From Pseudomonas mangiferae (GTDB taxonomy: Bacteria; Pseudomonadota; Gammaproteobacteria; Pseudomonadales; Pseudomonadaceae): 64,000 nucleotides of DNA. The translations under genes were made by a program, and so were the position numbers. Location of the stretch: contig NZ_VJOY01000016.1 in the NCBI RefSeq assembly GCF_007109405.1, positions 1 to 64,000 on the forward strand, written 5' to 3'. Positions within the stretch are counted from its first letter, which is position 1, and every line of letters starts with the position of its first letter. The notes below the pieces were generated by a model. The model was not told where the DNA came from. It was given only the letters and a program-made list of their open reading frames with translations, and ran no database searches. This document shows, one piece after another, positions 37,790 to 47,862 of the stretch.

Positions 37790-40186
37790 TTAGTGAGTGC
37801 TGATTCGCTCCTTGGAATCTGCCTCGCGCTTCTCATCCTTTGCGACTATATCGGGAGCCGCATCGGGCAAAGGCTCCGGCGCGTATTGCAGCGCAATTTG
37901 CAGGACCTCGTCAATCCATTTGACCGGCTTGATAGACAGGTCCTGCTTGATATTTTCCGGAATTTCCTTGAGATCGCGGACGTTCTCTTCGGGGATGATC
38001 ACGGTCTTGATTCCGCCCCGATGTGCCGCCAGGAGTTTTTCTTTCAGCCCACCAATGGCGAGCACCTGGCCACGTAGCGTGATCTCGCCGGTCATGGCCA
38101 CATCGGCCCTCACCGGGATCTGCGTCAAAGCGGAGACCAATGCGGTGCACATGCCCACGCCGGCGCTGGGGCCGTCCTTGGGCGTGGCGCCTTCCGGCAT
38201 GTGGATGTGCACATCGCGCTTCTCGTGGAAATCCAGCGGAATGCCCAGGCTCTTCGCGCGGCTGCGCACCACGGTGAGGGCCGCCGTGATGGACTCGACC
38301 ATGACGTCGCCCAGGGAGCCGGTCTTGGTCAACTGGCCCTTGCCCGGCACCACGGCCGCCTCGATGGTGAGCAGCTCGCCCCCCACCTGGGTCCAGGCCA
38401 GGCCGGTTACCTGGCCGATCTGGTCCTGCTGCTCGGCCAGGCCATAACGATATTTGCGTACCCCCAGGAAATGCTCCAGGGAGTCGGCGGTGACGGTCAC
38501 GTTGAAGCGTTTTTCGTGGGCGTGCTCTTTCACCGCCTTGCGGCAGACTTTGGCGATCTGGCGCTCCAGGCTGCGAACACCCGCCTCGCGCGTGTAGTAA
38601 CGAATGATGTCGCGAATGGCGGTCTCATCGAACACTAGCTCCCCAGCCTTCAGCCCGTTGGTCTGGGTCTGCTTGGGCGCGAGGTACTTCACGGCGATGT
38701 TCACTTTCTCGTCCTCCGTGTACCCGGGTAGACGAATTACCTCCATGCGATCCAGCAGCGGCGCCGGGATATTCATGGAGTTGGCGGTGCAGAGGAACAT
38801 CACGTCGGACAGGTCGAAGTCGACCTCCAGGTAGTGATCGTTGAAGTTGTGGTTCTGTTCGGGGTCGAGGACCTCGAGCAAGGCGGATGCCGGATCCCCG
38901 CGCATATCGCTGCCCATCTTGTCGATCTCGTCGAGCAGGAACAGCGGGTTGCGCACGCCTACCTTGGTCATCTTCTGGATGAGCCGACCCGGCATCGAGC
39001 CGATATAGGTGCGACGGTGCCCCCGAATCTCGGCCTCGTCACGCACGCCGCCCAGCGCCATGCGGATGAATTTTCGGTTGGTGGCACGAGCGATGGATTC
39101 CGCGAGGGAGGTCTTGCCGACCCCGGGGGGCCCTACCAAGCAGAGCACTGGCCCCTTGATCTTCTTCACGCGCTTCTGCACGGCAAGGTATTCGAGGATG
39201 CGATCCTTCACCTCTTCGAGGCCATAGTGGTCGGCATCGAGAATATCTTCGGCCTTGGCCAAGTCGTGGCGCACCTTGCTTTCGGCTTTCCACGGCACGT
39301 TCACCAGCCAGTCGATGTACGAGCGGACTACGGTGGCCTCCGCAGACATCGGCGACATTTGTTTCAATTTGTTCAGTTCGGCGTTGGCCTTGGCGAGTGC
39401 TTCCTTGGAAAGGCCCGCATTGTCGATACGCTTCTTCAGCTCCTCGACTTCATTGTGGCCTTCGTCGATGTCGCCCAGCTCCTTCTGAATAGCCTTCATC
39501 TGCTCATTCAGGTAGTACTCTCGCTGGCTGCGCTCCATCTGCTTCTTGACACGCCCACGGATGCGTTTCTCCACCTGCAACAGGTCGATTTCCGCATCCA
39601 GCAGCGCCAGCACGTGTTCCACCCGGGCAGACAGATCGGTGATCTCGAGGATTTCCTGCTTCTGCTCGATCTTCAGCGCCATGTGCGCCGCCATGGTATC
39701 CACCAAGCGACCCGGTTCGTCGATGCTGTTCAGCGACGACAGCACTTCGGCAGGCACCTTCTTACCCAACTGCACGTACTGCTCGAACTGGCTCAACAGG
39801 CTGCGTGTGAAGACTTCCGACTCGCGCTCGCCGGCATCCACTTCCTCGATCAGTTGCACGTCGGCCCGGCAGTACCCGTCGACTTCGACGAACCGCTCGA
39901 CAGCGCCGCGCTGTTCACCCTCCACGAGGACCTTCACGGTACCGTCGGGAAGCTTCAGCAACTGCAGGACAGTGGCGATCGTCCCCATGCGGTACAACGC
40001 GTCTTCACTCGGATCGTCATCCGCCGGATTTTTCTGTGCCAGCAACAGAATCTGCTTGTCGCCCGTCATGGAGGCTTCGAGGGCTTCGATCGACTTCTCG
40101 CGCCCTACGAACAGGGGGATGACCATATGCGGATAGACGACGACATCGCGCAAAGGCAGGAGGGGCAGTTCGACGGTAGTCTTCAT
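37790..40186 (-). CDS. lon: ATP-dependent protease Lon
   Basis: 798 residues. N-terminal substrate-recognition domain ([13 protein letters not shown]), AAA+ module (Walker [10 protein letters not shown]; Walker B F-L-L-D-E-I-D-K) and C-terminal S16 protease with the catalytic serine in P-K-D-G-P-S-A-G and the lysine in G-G-L-K-E-K. It degrades misfolded and regulatory proteins in the cytoplasm. A candidate heat-shock promoter lies about 60-85 bases upstream. Confidence 0.98.
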   Translation of the reverse strand: MKTTVELPLLPLRDVVVYPHMVIPLFVGREKSIEALEASMTGDKQILLLAQKNPADDDPSEDALYRMGTIATVLQLLKLPDGTVKVLVEGEQRGAVERFVEVDGYCRADVQLIEEVDAGERESEVFTRSLLSQFEQYVQLGKKVPAEVLSSLNSIDEPGRLVDTMAAHMALKIEQKQEILEITDLSARVEHVLALLDAEIDLLQVEKRIRGRVKKQMERSQREYYLNEQMKAIQKELGDIDEGHNEVEELKKRIDNAGLSKEALAKANAELNKLKQMSPMSAEATVVRSYIDWLVNVPWKAESKVRHDLAKAEDILDADHYGLEEVKDRILEYLAVQKRVKKIKGPVLCLVGPPGVGKTSLAESIARATNRKFIRMALGGVRDEAEIRGHRRTYIGSMPGRLIQKMTKVGVRNPLFLLDEIDKMGSDMRGDPASALLEVLDPEQNHNFNDHYLEVDFDLSDVMFLCTANSMNIPAPLLDRMEVIRLPGYTEDEKVNIAVKYLAPKQTQTNGLKAGELVFDETAIRDIIRYYTREAGVRSLERQIAKVCRKAVKEHAHEKRFNVTVTADSLEHFLGVRKYRYGLAEQQDQIGQVTGLAWTQVGGELLTIEAAVVPGKGQLTKTGSLGDVMVESITAALTVVRSRAKSLGIPLDFHEKRDVHIHMPEGATPKDGPSAGVGMCTALVSALTQIPVRADVAMTGEITLRGQVLAIGGLKEKLLAAHRGGIKTVIIPEENVRDLKEIPENIKQDLSIKPVKWIDEVLQIALQYAPEPLPDAAPDIVAKDEKREADSKERISTH

Positions 40187-40241
40187 GGGTATGGACTCTA
40201 CGGCGGCCTTCCGGCCGTAACAGATGGGTATCCTAGACCTA

Positions 40242-40270
40242 AGATGGGGGCGGTCCTTGGAAAAAACAAG
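40242..40270 (-). promoter_or_regulatory. Candidate sigma-32 promoter for lon
   Basis: The minus strand reads CTTGTT (40270-40265), 15 bases, then CCCCATCT (40249-40242), close to the heat-shock consensus CTTGAA-N13-15-CCCCATNT. It sits between the clpX/lon gap hairpin and lon; lon is heat-induced in related bacteria. Confidence 0.45.
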
Positions 40271-40285
40271 CGAGCGGACAGAAAT

Positions 40286-40308
40286 GCAAAGGGGCCCGCA
40301 GGCCCCTT
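40286..40308 (-). terminator. Hairpin after clpX
   Basis: An 8-bp stem, aaggggcc/ggcccctt, with a 4-base loop, 9 bases after the clpX stop. The following minus-strand T run is weak (tttgcatttc), so termination may be partial. Confidence 0.6.
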
Positions 40309-40316
40309 CGTGAAGG

Positions 40317-41597
40317 TCAGGCGTCCGGTGCCGCCTTGGCGGGCTGATCGGTGTTTTCGTAGATCAGCAGGGGCTTCGAGGTGCCTTCGATAACACTTTC
40401 GTCGATGACGACCTTGGAGACGTCGGACTGGGAAGGAATCTCGTACATGGTATCCAGCAGGATGCCTTCCAGGATCGAGCGCAGGCCACGGGCACCCGTC
40501 TTGCGCTCGAGCGCACGACGCGATACCGCCTTCAGCGCATCGGAGCGGAACTCGAGATCGACCCCTTCCATCTCGAACAGCTTGCCGTACTGCTTGGTCA
40601 GCGCGTTCTTCGGCTCGGTCAGGATCTGCATGAGGGCCGCTTCGTCCAGCTCGTCCAGGGTCGCCAGCACCGGCAACCGGCCGACGAACTCCGGAATGAG
40701 CCCGAACTTGACCAGATCGTCCGGTTCGACATCTTTTAGCGTCTCGCCCACGCGCTTGCCAAGGTCCTGACTGCGGACCTCGGCATTGAAGCCGATGCCG
40801 CCGCGGGTCGAACGGGCCTGGATGACCTTCTCCAGACCGGAGAACGCCCCCCCACAGATGAACAGGATGTTCCGGGTGTCCACTTGCAGGAATTCCTGCT
40901 GCGGATGCTTGCGTCCACCTTGCGGCGGTACCGATGCGACGGTGCCCTCGATGAGTTTCAGCAGCGCCTGCTGAACGCCCTCGCCGGAAACATCACGGGT
41001 GATGGACGGGTTGTCGGACTTACGAGAAATCTTGTCGATCTCGTCAATGTAGACGATGCCCATCTGGGCCTTTTCCACGTCGTAGTCACACTTCTGCAGC
41101 AATTTCTGGATGATGTTCTCGACGTCCTCACCCACGTAGCCCGCCTCGGTGAGAGTCGTGGCGTCGGCGATAGTGAACGGCACGTTGAGCAGACGTGCGA
41201 GGGTTTCTGCGAGCAGCGTCTTGCCGGAGCCGGTAGGACCGATGAGCAGGATGTTGCTCTTGCCCAGTTCGACATCGTCTTTCTTGTCGCGCTGATTGAG
41301 ACGTTTGTAATGGTTGTAGACAGCTACCGCCAACACCTTCTTCGCCCGCTCCTGACCGATCACGTACTGATCCAGGATGTTGCGAATCTCCTTGGGCGCC
41401 GGCAGCTTGTGCGCGTTGCTCTCGGCCTGGGCTTCCTGGACCTCCTCGCGGATGATGTCGTTGCACAGGTCGACGCATTCGTCGCAGATAAAGACCGAGG
41501 GGCCAGCAATCAACTTGCGGACTTCGTGTTGGCTTTTGCCACAGAAGGAGCAATAGAGCAGCTTGCCATTGTCCTCGCCGTTGCGGGTATCAGTCAT
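40317..41597 (-). CDS. clpX: ClpXP protease ATPase subunit ClpX
   Basis: 426 residues from ATG 41597 (M-T-D-T-R-N-G-E-D). A zinc-binding domain with C-S-F-C and C-D-E-C (about 16-40) is followed by the AAA+ domain with Walker A G-P-T-G-S-G-K-T and Walker B V-Y-I-D-E-I-D-K, and a ClpP-docking loop. It unfolds tagged substrates and feeds ClpP. Downstream of clpP, preceded by two hairpins. Confidence 0.98.
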   Translation of the reverse strand: MTDTRNGEDNGKLLYCSFCGKSQHEVRKLIAGPSVFICDECVDLCNDIIREEVQEAQAESNAHKLPAPKEIRNILDQYVIGQERAKKVLAVAVYNHYKRLNQRDKKDDVELGKSNILLIGPTGSGKTLLAETLARLLNVPFTIADATTLTEAGYVGEDVENIIQKLLQKCDYDVEKAQMGIVYIDEIDKISRKSDNPSITRDVSGEGVQQALLKLIEGTVASVPPQGGRKHPQQEFLQVDTRNILFICGGAFSGLEKVIQARSTRGGIGFNAEVRSQDLGKRVGETLKDVEPDDLVKFGLIPEFVGRLPVLATLDELDEAALMQILTEPKNALTKQYGKLFEMEGVDLEFRSDALKAVSRRALERKTGARGLRSILEGILLDTMYEIPSQSDVSKVVIDESVIEGTSKPLLIYENTDQPAKAAPDA

Positions 41598-41644
41598 TCG
41601 ATCGATCCAATCCGATAGGCTTGAAACACAAGATGAAGGCAAAT

Positions 41645-41689
41645 GCGGGCATTTTCAAGCCCGCCGGGTGGCCGGAGAACTCCGGCCAC
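41645..41689 (-). promoter_or_regulatory. Two hairpins in the clpP-clpX gap
   Basis: gtggccgga/tccggccac with loop gaac (41668-41689) and gcgggc/gcccgc with an 8-base loop (41645-41664) lie in tandem just after clpP. Neither has a good T run on the minus strand, so they may protect the clpP mRNA 3' end or reduce read-through into clpX. Confidence 0.6.
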
Positions 41690-41706
41690 GGCGTGAAGAC
41701 AGGCCT

Positions 41707-42348
41707 TTAGCCCGCCAGTTGACGCTTGTCGAGCACCTGGTCGATGAGGCCGTACTTGACCGCCTCGTCGCCGCTCATGAAGTTGTCGCGGTCGGTATCT
41801 CGGGCGATGACATCCAGCGGCTGACCGGTGTGATCCGCCAGGATCTTGTTCAAGCGCTCGCGGATGGTAAGGATTTCCCGGGCATGAATCTCGATATCCG
41901 AAGCCTGGCCCTGGAAGCCGCCGAGCGGCTGGTGGATCATCATCCGCGAATGCGGCAGGCAGTAGCGCTTCTTCGCCGCACCACCCGCGAGCAGAAGCGC
42001 GCCCATGCTGCAGGCCTGGCCAATGCAGATGGTGGAGACGTCCGGCTTGATGAACTGCATGGTGTCGTAGATCGACATGCCCGCCGTTACCGAACCACCG
42101 GGAGAGTTGATGTACAGGTGGATGTCCTTGTCAGGGTTCTCCGCCTCGAGGAACAGCAACTGCGCGACCACCAGGTTGGCCATGTAGTCTTCGACTTGGC
42201 CGACCAGAAAGATCACGCGCTCGCGCAGCAGGCGCGAATAGATGTCGTAAGCACGCTCGCCACGGGCGGACTGCTCGATGACCATCGGCACGAGGCCGCC
42301 GGCGGCCTGGATTTCAGGCATTTGCTGCATAAAAGAATTGCGGGACAT
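41707..42348 (-). CDS. clpP: ClpP protease proteolytic subunit
   Basis: 213 residues. Catalytic triad Ser114 (Q-A-C-S-M-G-A), His139 (M-M-I-H-Q-P-L-G-G) and Asp188 (R-D-T-D-R-D) are in place. A short N-terminal propeptide is likely. It forms the tetradecameric chamber served by ClpX and ClpA. Conserved tig-clpP-clpX-lon order. Confidence 0.98.
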   Translation of the reverse strand: MSRNSFMQQMPEIQAAGGLVPMVIEQSARGERAYDIYSRLLRERVIFLVGQVEDYMANLVVAQLLFLEAENPDKDIHLYINSPGGSVTAGMSIYDTMQFIKPDVSTICIGQACSMGALLLAGGAAKKRYCLPHSRMMIHQPLGGFQGQASDIEIHAREILTIRERLNKILADHTGQPLDVIARDTDRDNFMSGDEAVKYGLIDQVLDKRQLAG

Positions 42349-42391
42349 GTCCAGCGATCACTCCCTTAATTGAATGTCATGCCTCTAAACG

Positions 42392-42419
42392 CATAAGCCA
42401 GCGCTGAGGCTGGCTTATG
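42392..42419 (-). terminator. Hairpin between tig and clpP
   Basis: An 11-bp stem, cataagccagc/gctggcttatg, with a 6-base loop, 18 bases after the tig stop. The minus-strand tail is gcgttta, a weak T run, so it may be a partial terminator. Confidence 0.6.
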
Positions 42420-42436
42420 GTCGGCTAGTGGACGGT

Positions 42437-43750
42437 TCAGGCTGCCTGAGGCGTCTCGGCAGGCTTGACCGCTTCCTCGTAGGAGACCGCTTTATCGGTC
42501 ACCTTGGCCTTCTGCAGGACAGTATCCACAACTTGTTCTTCCAGTACAACCGAGCGCACTTCGTTCATCTGCTGCTCGTTCTTGTAGTACCAGGACACGA
42601 CCTGCTGGGGTTCCTGGTAGGCCGAAGCCATTTCCTCGATCAGCTCGCGAACGCGGGCTTCGTCCGGCTTCAGCTCGTGCTGCTTGACCAACTCCGCGAT
42701 GATCAGGCCCAGCACCACGCGGCGCTTGGCCTGCTCTTCGAACAGGTCGGCAGGCAGTTGGTCCGGCTTGATGTTGCCGCCGAACTGTTGCACGGCCTGG
42801 GTACGCAGGCGGTTGACTTCGTTGGCGATCAGCGACTTGGGCACGTCGATGGGGTTGGCGGCCAGCAGACCGTCCATGACCTGGTTCTTGACCTTGGCCT
42901 TGATGCCCTGGCGCAGCTCGCGCTCCATGTTCTTGCGGACTTCGACACGGAAGCCGTCCAGGCCGTCTTCCTTGATGCCGAACAGGCCGAAGAACTCCTC
43001 GTTGAGTTCCGGCAGCTTCGGCTCGGCGACACTGTTCACGGTGACGGTGAACTCAGCGGTCTTGCCGGCCAGCTCGAGGTTCTGGTAGTCCTCCGGGAAG
43101 GCCAGGTTGAGCACGCGCTCTTCGCCTGCTTTGGCACCCACGAGGCCTTCTTCGAAACCAGGGATCATGCGCTTGGAACCGATGACCAGCAGCGAACCCT
43201 TGGCGGAGCCACCAGCGAAGGCTTCGCCGTCGATCTTGCCGACGAAGTCGATGTTCACCTGGTCGCCATCAGCGGCGGCACGGCCTTCGGTCGCTTCGAA
43301 ACGGGTGTTCTGCTTGCGCAGGATTTCCAGCATGTTGTCGACGTCGGCGTCGCCTACGTCAGCCTGCAGACGCTCGATGGAGATGCCTTCGAGGCCGGCG
43401 ACTTCGAATTCCGGGAAGACTTCGAAGGTCGCGATGTATTCCAGGTCCTTGCCCTTCTCGAACACCTTGGGCTCGACGGCCGGGCTGCCGGCCGGGTTGA
43501 GTTTCTGCTCGACGACGGCTTCATAGAAGGTGGACTGGATCAGGTCGCCCAGGGCTTCCTGGCGCGCAGCGTCTTCGTAGCGCTGACGGATGACGCTCAT
43601 GGGAACCTTGCCCGGGCGGAAGCCGGCGATCTTGGCGCGACGAGCGGTCTGCTGCAGACGCTTGGTGACTTCGGTCTCGATACGCTCGGCCGGCACCCCG
43701 ATGGTCATGCGGCGCTCGAGAGCGGAAGTGCTTTCAACAGAAACTTGCAT
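42437..43750 (-). CDS. tig: Trigger factor chaperone
   Basis: 437 residues from ATG 43750 ([14 protein letters not shown]). The N-terminal ribosome-docking domain carries the signature G-F-R-P-G-K-V-P (about 43-50); a FKBP-type PPIase domain (about 160-245, [11 protein letters not shown]) and a helical C-terminal chaperone cradle follow. It binds nascent chains at the ribosome exit. Confidence 0.98.
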   Translation of the reverse strand: MQVSVESTSALERRMTIGVPAERIETEVTKRLQQTARRAKIAGFRPGKVPMSVIRQRYEDAARQEALGDLIQSTFYEAVVEQKLNPAGSPAVEPKVFEKGKDLEYIATFEVFPEFEVAGLEGISIERLQADVGDADVDNMLEILRKQNTRFEATEGRAAADGDQVNIDFVGKIDGEAFAGGSAKGSLLVIGSKRMIPGFEEGLVGAKAGEERVLNLAFPEDYQNLELAGKTAEFTVTVNSVAEPKLPELNEEFFGLFGIKEDGLDGFRVEVRKNMERELRQGIKAKVKNQVMDGLLAANPIDVPKSLIANEVNRLRTQAVQQFGGNIKPDQLPADLFEEQAKRRVVLGLIIAELVKQHELKPDEARVRELIEEMASAYQEPQQVVSWYYKNEQQMNEVRSVVLEEQVVDTVLQKAKVTDKAVSYEEAVKPAETPQAA

Positions 43751-43900
43751 GGATAATCCTCGTTGCACAGACATAGCCGGCCGTCCCGGCCCCAGAATCA
43801 AGGGCATGCATTCTAGTGGCTCGCCTGGCAGAAGTCACCCTGCGCAACGAGCGACCCGCCACAACGCCGAAACGCCCGTTTCCCGGCCCTCGGGCAACCC

Positions 43901-45187
43901 TCAGAGCACTACCCGCAGGCACTGCCCGGCGTGATACAGGCTGAAACCGGCTTCGTAGAGATGTCCGCGCAGCGCAGGGGCGGAAACCGGTCGGGCTGTC
44001 TGGAACGGAACCGGAAGCTCGGCGGGGTCGTCACGCTGGATGAATGCGGCGAACGCCTTGCCGAACACCGTGCCGGTGGTCACCCCGCGGCCGTTGAACC
44101 CCGTTACCGCCATCAAGCCGGGCGCGGGCTGGAAAACCTTCATGAGGTGGTCGGGTGTGAAGGCGATGCGACCGGTCCAGGCGAACTGCCAGTCCACCCG
44201 CCCCAGGCCTGGATAATAATGGCGCTGGATCCGGTCGCCCCAACTGCGCAGGAACCAGTCCGGTTTGTTCGCGCCATTCCCCAGGCTCCCGAGGACCAGG
44301 CGGCCATCGGCGTCGCGCCGGATGCTGCTGAGGACGGTACGGGTATCCCAGGAGCCCTGCCCGTGGGGCAGGATGCGTTCGGCCGCCGCGCCCTTCAGGG
44401 GTACGGAAGCGAGCTGGTAATAGTAGCCGGCGAAGAAATGCCGCTTCAGGTCGGTCCATTCGCCTTCGGTGTAGGCGTTGGAGGCGATGATCACCCGCTC
44501 TGCCCGCACCGAGCCCTTTGCGGTAAGTACGCGCCACTGCCCTCCCTCGCGCTCCAGGCGCTCGACGGGCGAATGATGGAAGAATGCGCCTCCCCTCCGC
44601 TGGACGGCCGCGGCCAGCCCGCACGCATAGGCCATGGGGTTGAGGGTGCCGGCCCGATGGTCCAGCAAGGCCGCCGCCACCTTGTCGGTGCCGCAGTATT
44701 CTTCGCAACGCGGGCCGGTCAGCAGCTCCACCCGGGCACCCCGCCGCTGCCACTGGCTCGCGCGCTTCTGCAGATCGGCCACACCGGCGGGGTTGTGGGC
44801 CATGTGCAAGGTGCCGTCGCGCCTCGCCTGGCATTCGATGCCGAGGCGCTCGATCAGGGCGAACACCTCCGCCGGTGCCTGCCCCAGCACACTATTGAGG
44901 CGCTCCCCCACGGTGGAACCGAGCGCCGCTTCCACGTCATCGGGGCGAATCCAGGTTCCGGCATTCACCAGGCCGACGTTGCGCCCCGAGCCCCCATGCC
45001 CCGTTTCGTGAGCCTCCAGCAGGCAGACCGAATAGCCGGCCTCCAGCAGATGCAGCGCCGCCGACAGGCCGGTGAAGCCGGCGCCGATGACGCAGACATC
45101 CGACGTCCGCTCGCCTTCCAGCGCCCCGGCCTGTGGGCGCTCCGGCGTCAGGTATTCCCACAGGCACTGCCGATGCAATCCGCTCAT
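43901..45187 (-). CDS. amaA: FAD-dependent L-pipecolate oxidase
   Basis: 428 residues from ATG 45187. DAO-family flavoenzyme with the dinucleotide-binding V-I-G-A-G-F-T-G-L-S-A-A (about 33-44) and a C-terminal F-N-G-R-G-V-T flavin-contact motif. The neighbouring piperideine-6-carboxylate dehydrogenase gene upstream on the same strand identifies it as AmaA, which oxidises L-pipecolate to piperideine-6-carboxylate in D-lysine breakdown, as in P. putida. Other DAO oxidases look similar, so the call leans on context. Confidence 0.85.
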   Translation of the reverse strand: MSGLHRQCLWEYLTPERPQAGALEGERTSDVCVIGAGFTGLSAALHLLEAGYSVCLLEAHETGHGGSGRNVGLVNAGTWIRPDDVEAALGSTVGERLNSVLGQAPAEVFALIERLGIECQARRDGTLHMAHNPAGVADLQKRASQWQRRGARVELLTGPRCEEYCGTDKVAAALLDHRAGTLNPMAYACGLAAAVQRRGGAFFHHSPVERLEREGGQWRVLTAKGSVRAERVIIASNAYTEGEWTDLKRHFFAGYYYQLASVPLKGAAAERILPHGQGSWDTRTVLSSIRRDADGRLVLGSLGNGANKPDWFLRSWGDRIQRHYYPGLGRVDWQFAWTGRIAFTPDHLMKVFQPAPGLMAVTGFNGRGVTTGTVFGKAFAAFIQRDDPAELPVPFQTARPVSAPALRGHLYEAGFSLYHAGQCLRVVL

Positions 45188-45237
45188 GCTCGTTTCTCCA
45201 CGCAACGCGCCCTGACCGCCGAGACGGCCACCGGAAT

Positions 45238-46728
45238 TCAATCGAAGGTAATGCCCTGGGCCAGCGGGAGCTCCCGGGAATAGTTGATGGTGTTGGTCTG
45301 CCGGCGCATGTAGGCCTTCCAGGCGTCCGAGCCGGACTCGCGCCCGCCGCCCGTTTCCTTCTCGCCCCCGAAGGCGCCGCCGATCTCCGCCCCGCTGGTG
45401 CCGATATTGATGTTGGCGATGCCGCAATCGCTACCGACAGCACTCTGGAAACGCTCGGCTTCGCGCACGTCGGTGGTGAACAGGCAGGACGACAGTCCCT
45501 GGGGCACCTCGTTATTCAACCGCAGCGCTTCGTCGAAGTCGCGGTAGGTGAGGACATAGAGGATGGGCGCGAAGGTTTCATGGCGCACCACGTCGCTCTG
45601 CGTCGGCATCTCGACGATGGCCGGAGCCACGTAGTAGGCATCCGGGTAACCATCCTGCAGCCGCCGCTCGCCGCCGAACACCTGGCCGCCTTCCGCACGC
45701 GCCTGCTCCAGGGCCGCCTGCATGGCATCGAAACTCTGCCGGTCGATCAACGGGCCGACCAGGTTGCCTTCCAGCGGATGGCCGATGCGAACCTTGCCAT
45801 AGGCCGAACGCAGTCGCGCCAGGATCTCGTCCTTGACCGACTCGTGGGCGATCAGCCGCCGCAGGGTGGTGCAGCGCTGGCCAGCGGTTCCCACCGCACT
45901 GAACAGGATGCCCCGCACCGCAAGATCGAGGTCCGCGCTGGGGGCCAGAATCATCGCATTGTTGCCACCCAGCTCAAGGATGCTGCGGGCGAAGCGGGCC
46001 GCCACGCGCGGGGCGACCTCGCGTCCCATGCGGGTGCTGCCGGTGGCGCTCACCAGCGCCACCCGGGCATCGTCAACCAGGGCTTCCCCCGCGTCGCGTG
46101 CACCGATCAGGACTTGAGCGAGCCCTTCCGGCGCCTCGGGGAACCCGGCCAGCACACGTTCCAGCAGCGCCTGGCAGGCCAACGCGGTGAGCGGGGTCTT
46201 TTCCGACGGCTTCCAGATCACTGCATTCCCGCAGACCAGCGCCAGTGCGGTGTTCCATGACCAGACCGCCACCGGGAAATTGAAGGCGCTGATGACGGCG
46301 ACCACCCCCAGCGGGTGCCAGGTCTCGCGCATGTGGTGGCCAGGGCGCTCGGAGGCGATGGTCAGGCCGTACAACTGGCGCGACAGCCCCACGGCGAAGT
46401 CGCAGATGTCGATCATCTCCTGGACTTCGCCCAGCCCTTCCTGGGTGATCTTGCCGGCCTCCCAGGAGACCAGTTCGCCCAGCTCGGCCTTGTGCGCCCG
46501 CAGTGCCTCGCCGAACAGGCGGACCAGCTCTCCGCGCCGGGGCGCCGGCACTTGCCGCCAGGCTTCGAACGCAGTCTGGGCACGGGCCACTTTGCCCGCC
46601 ACGACCTCCGCGCCTTCCAGCCGGACCTTGCCCAGCAGGCGGCCATCGATCGGCGAGCGAACCGGATGGTCGCCTTGCCCGAGGCGTTGCGCATCCACGC
46701 CCAGTTTTGCCAGCAGTCCGTCAATCAT
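45238..46728 (-). CDS. amaB: L-piperideine-6-carboxylate dehydrogenase
   Basis: 496 residues from ATG 46728. Aldehyde dehydrogenase superfamily (ALDH7-like) with the N-F-P-V-A-V-W-S-W-N region, G-S-T-R-M-G, catalytic Glu252 (E-L-G-G-N-N) and Cys286 (G-Q-R-C-T-T). It converts piperideine-6-carboxylate (the semialdehyde form) to 2-aminoadipate with NAD(P). It is upstream of amaA with a 50-base gap and divergent from a LysR gene that likely controls it. Confidence 0.9.
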   Translation of the reverse strand: MIDGLLAKLGVDAQRLGQGDHPVRSPIDGRLLGKVRLEGAEVVAGKVARAQTAFEAWRQVPAPRRGELVRLFGEALRAHKAELGELVSWEAGKITQEGLGEVQEMIDICDFAVGLSRQLYGLTIASERPGHHMRETWHPLGVVAVISAFNFPVAVWSWNTALALVCGNAVIWKPSEKTPLTALACQALLERVLAGFPEAPEGLAQVLIGARDAGEALVDDARVALVSATGSTRMGREVAPRVAARFARSILELGGNNAMILAPSADLDLAVRGILFSAVGTAGQRCTTLRRLIAHESVKDEILARLRSAYGKVRIGHPLEGNLVGPLIDRQSFDAMQAALEQARAEGGQVFGGERRLQDGYPDAYYVAPAIVEMPTQSDVVRHETFAPILYVLTYRDFDEALRLNNEVPQGLSSCLFTTDVREAERFQSAVGSDCGIANINIGTSGAEIGGAFGGEKETGGGRESGSDAWKAYMRRQTNTINYSRELPLAQGITFD

Positions 46729-46849
46729 CGCGAGTCTCCCGTAGCGGTCGCCTAGAACCCGGGCAGTATCGAACCGATTCCGGCGGGCCAACAAACGACC
46801 TTTATTCGCCTTATCATTCCCTGCATTCATGAAAGCATCGGAACGAGCC

Positions 46850-47782
46850 ATGTCGAAACGATTGATGCCCTCCATGGCGGCCCTGCAGTGCTTCGAGGCA
46901 GTGGCGCGGCACTTGAGCTTCACCCGGGCGGCGGAGGAACTGCACCTCACCCAGAGCGCCGTGAGCAAGCAGGTGGCCCAGCTGGAGCAGATGCTCCAGC
47001 ACTTGCTGTTCCGCCGCATCCGCCGGCGCCTGCAACTCACTCCGGCCGGCTCGCTGTACCTGGCCGAAGTGAACAAGATCCTCGCCCAGGTGGAGATGTC
47101 CACCCACTACATCCTGTCCTACGGGGGCGAGACCGAAGTGCTCAAGGTCGCCACCCAGCCCACCTTCGGCGCCCGCTGGCTGATTCCCCACCTGAAGGGG
47201 TTCCGCCATCGCCATCCCAACATCCACCTGGACATTCGTAACGAACTGGCCCCCTTCGACCTGATGCAGGCGAAGGCCGACGTGGCGTTCTTCTACGGCC
47301 AGGGTGCCTGGCCGGGCGCCGAGTGCATCCCGCTGTTCGGCGAGGAGGTGGTGCCGGTCTGCGCCCCGGAGCTGCTGCCCGCCTCGCCCCTGGGCAGCCC
47401 GCTGGACCTCACCCGCCTGGTGCTCCTGCAGTGCGCCTCCCGCCCCCAGGCGTGGCACGAGTGGTTTCTCGCCCAGAACCTGCACAGCGAGCACAGCTAC
47501 CACGGGCCGCGTTTCGAAACGTTCTACATGTGCATCCGCGCCGCCCAGGTGGGCTGCGGCGTCGCGCTGGTGCCGCGCTTCCTGGTGGAGGACGAACTGG
47601 ACGAGGGCAAGCTGGTGATTCCTTGGACGTATCCCCTGGCCGGCTCCGGCAGCTACTTCATGGCCTACGCGGAGCATGCCGTGGACGTGCCGAAGATCCG
47701 CCATTTCGTCGACTGGGTGAGGGAGCGGATCGAACCTCAGGCCACGCCGGACCCGGCGGCCTTGCATTCCTCCGCAGAATGA
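46850..47782 (+). CDS. LysR-family regulator of the lysine catabolism genes
   Basis: 310 residues from ATG 46850 (M-S-K-R-L-M-P-S-M), chosen because family members start there; ATG 46829 is also possible. GcvA-like winged helix (about 8-66: L-S-F-T-R-A-A-E-E-L-H-L-T-Q-S-A-V-S-K-Q) and a periplasmic-binding-protein-like effector domain. It is divergent from amaB with a 121-base gap, the usual place for a LysR operator, and upstream of hglS. The effector is probably a lysine-pathway intermediate (inference). Confidence 0.88.
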   Translation: MSKRLMPSMAALQCFEAVARHLSFTRAAEELHLTQSAVSKQVAQLEQMLQHLLFRRIRRRLQLTPAGSLYLAEVNKILAQVEMSTHYILSYGGETEVLKVATQPTFGARWLIPHLKGFRHRHPNIHLDIRNELAPFDLMQAKADVAFFYGQGAWPGAECIPLFGEEVVPVCAPELLPASPLGSPLDLTRLVLLQCASRPQAWHEWFLAQNLHSEHSYHGPRFETFYMCIRAAQVGCGVALVPRFLVEDELDEGKLVIPWTYPLAGSGSYFMAYAEHAVDVPKIRHFVDWVRERIEPQATPDPAALHSSAE

Positions 47783-47862
47783 TTGCCCGAGCATTAGTCG
47801 TTTGTCTCCGGCACGGCGGCTGGTGAGAATCGTCCATCGCCCGCCTTTCACAGGAGCCGCTC

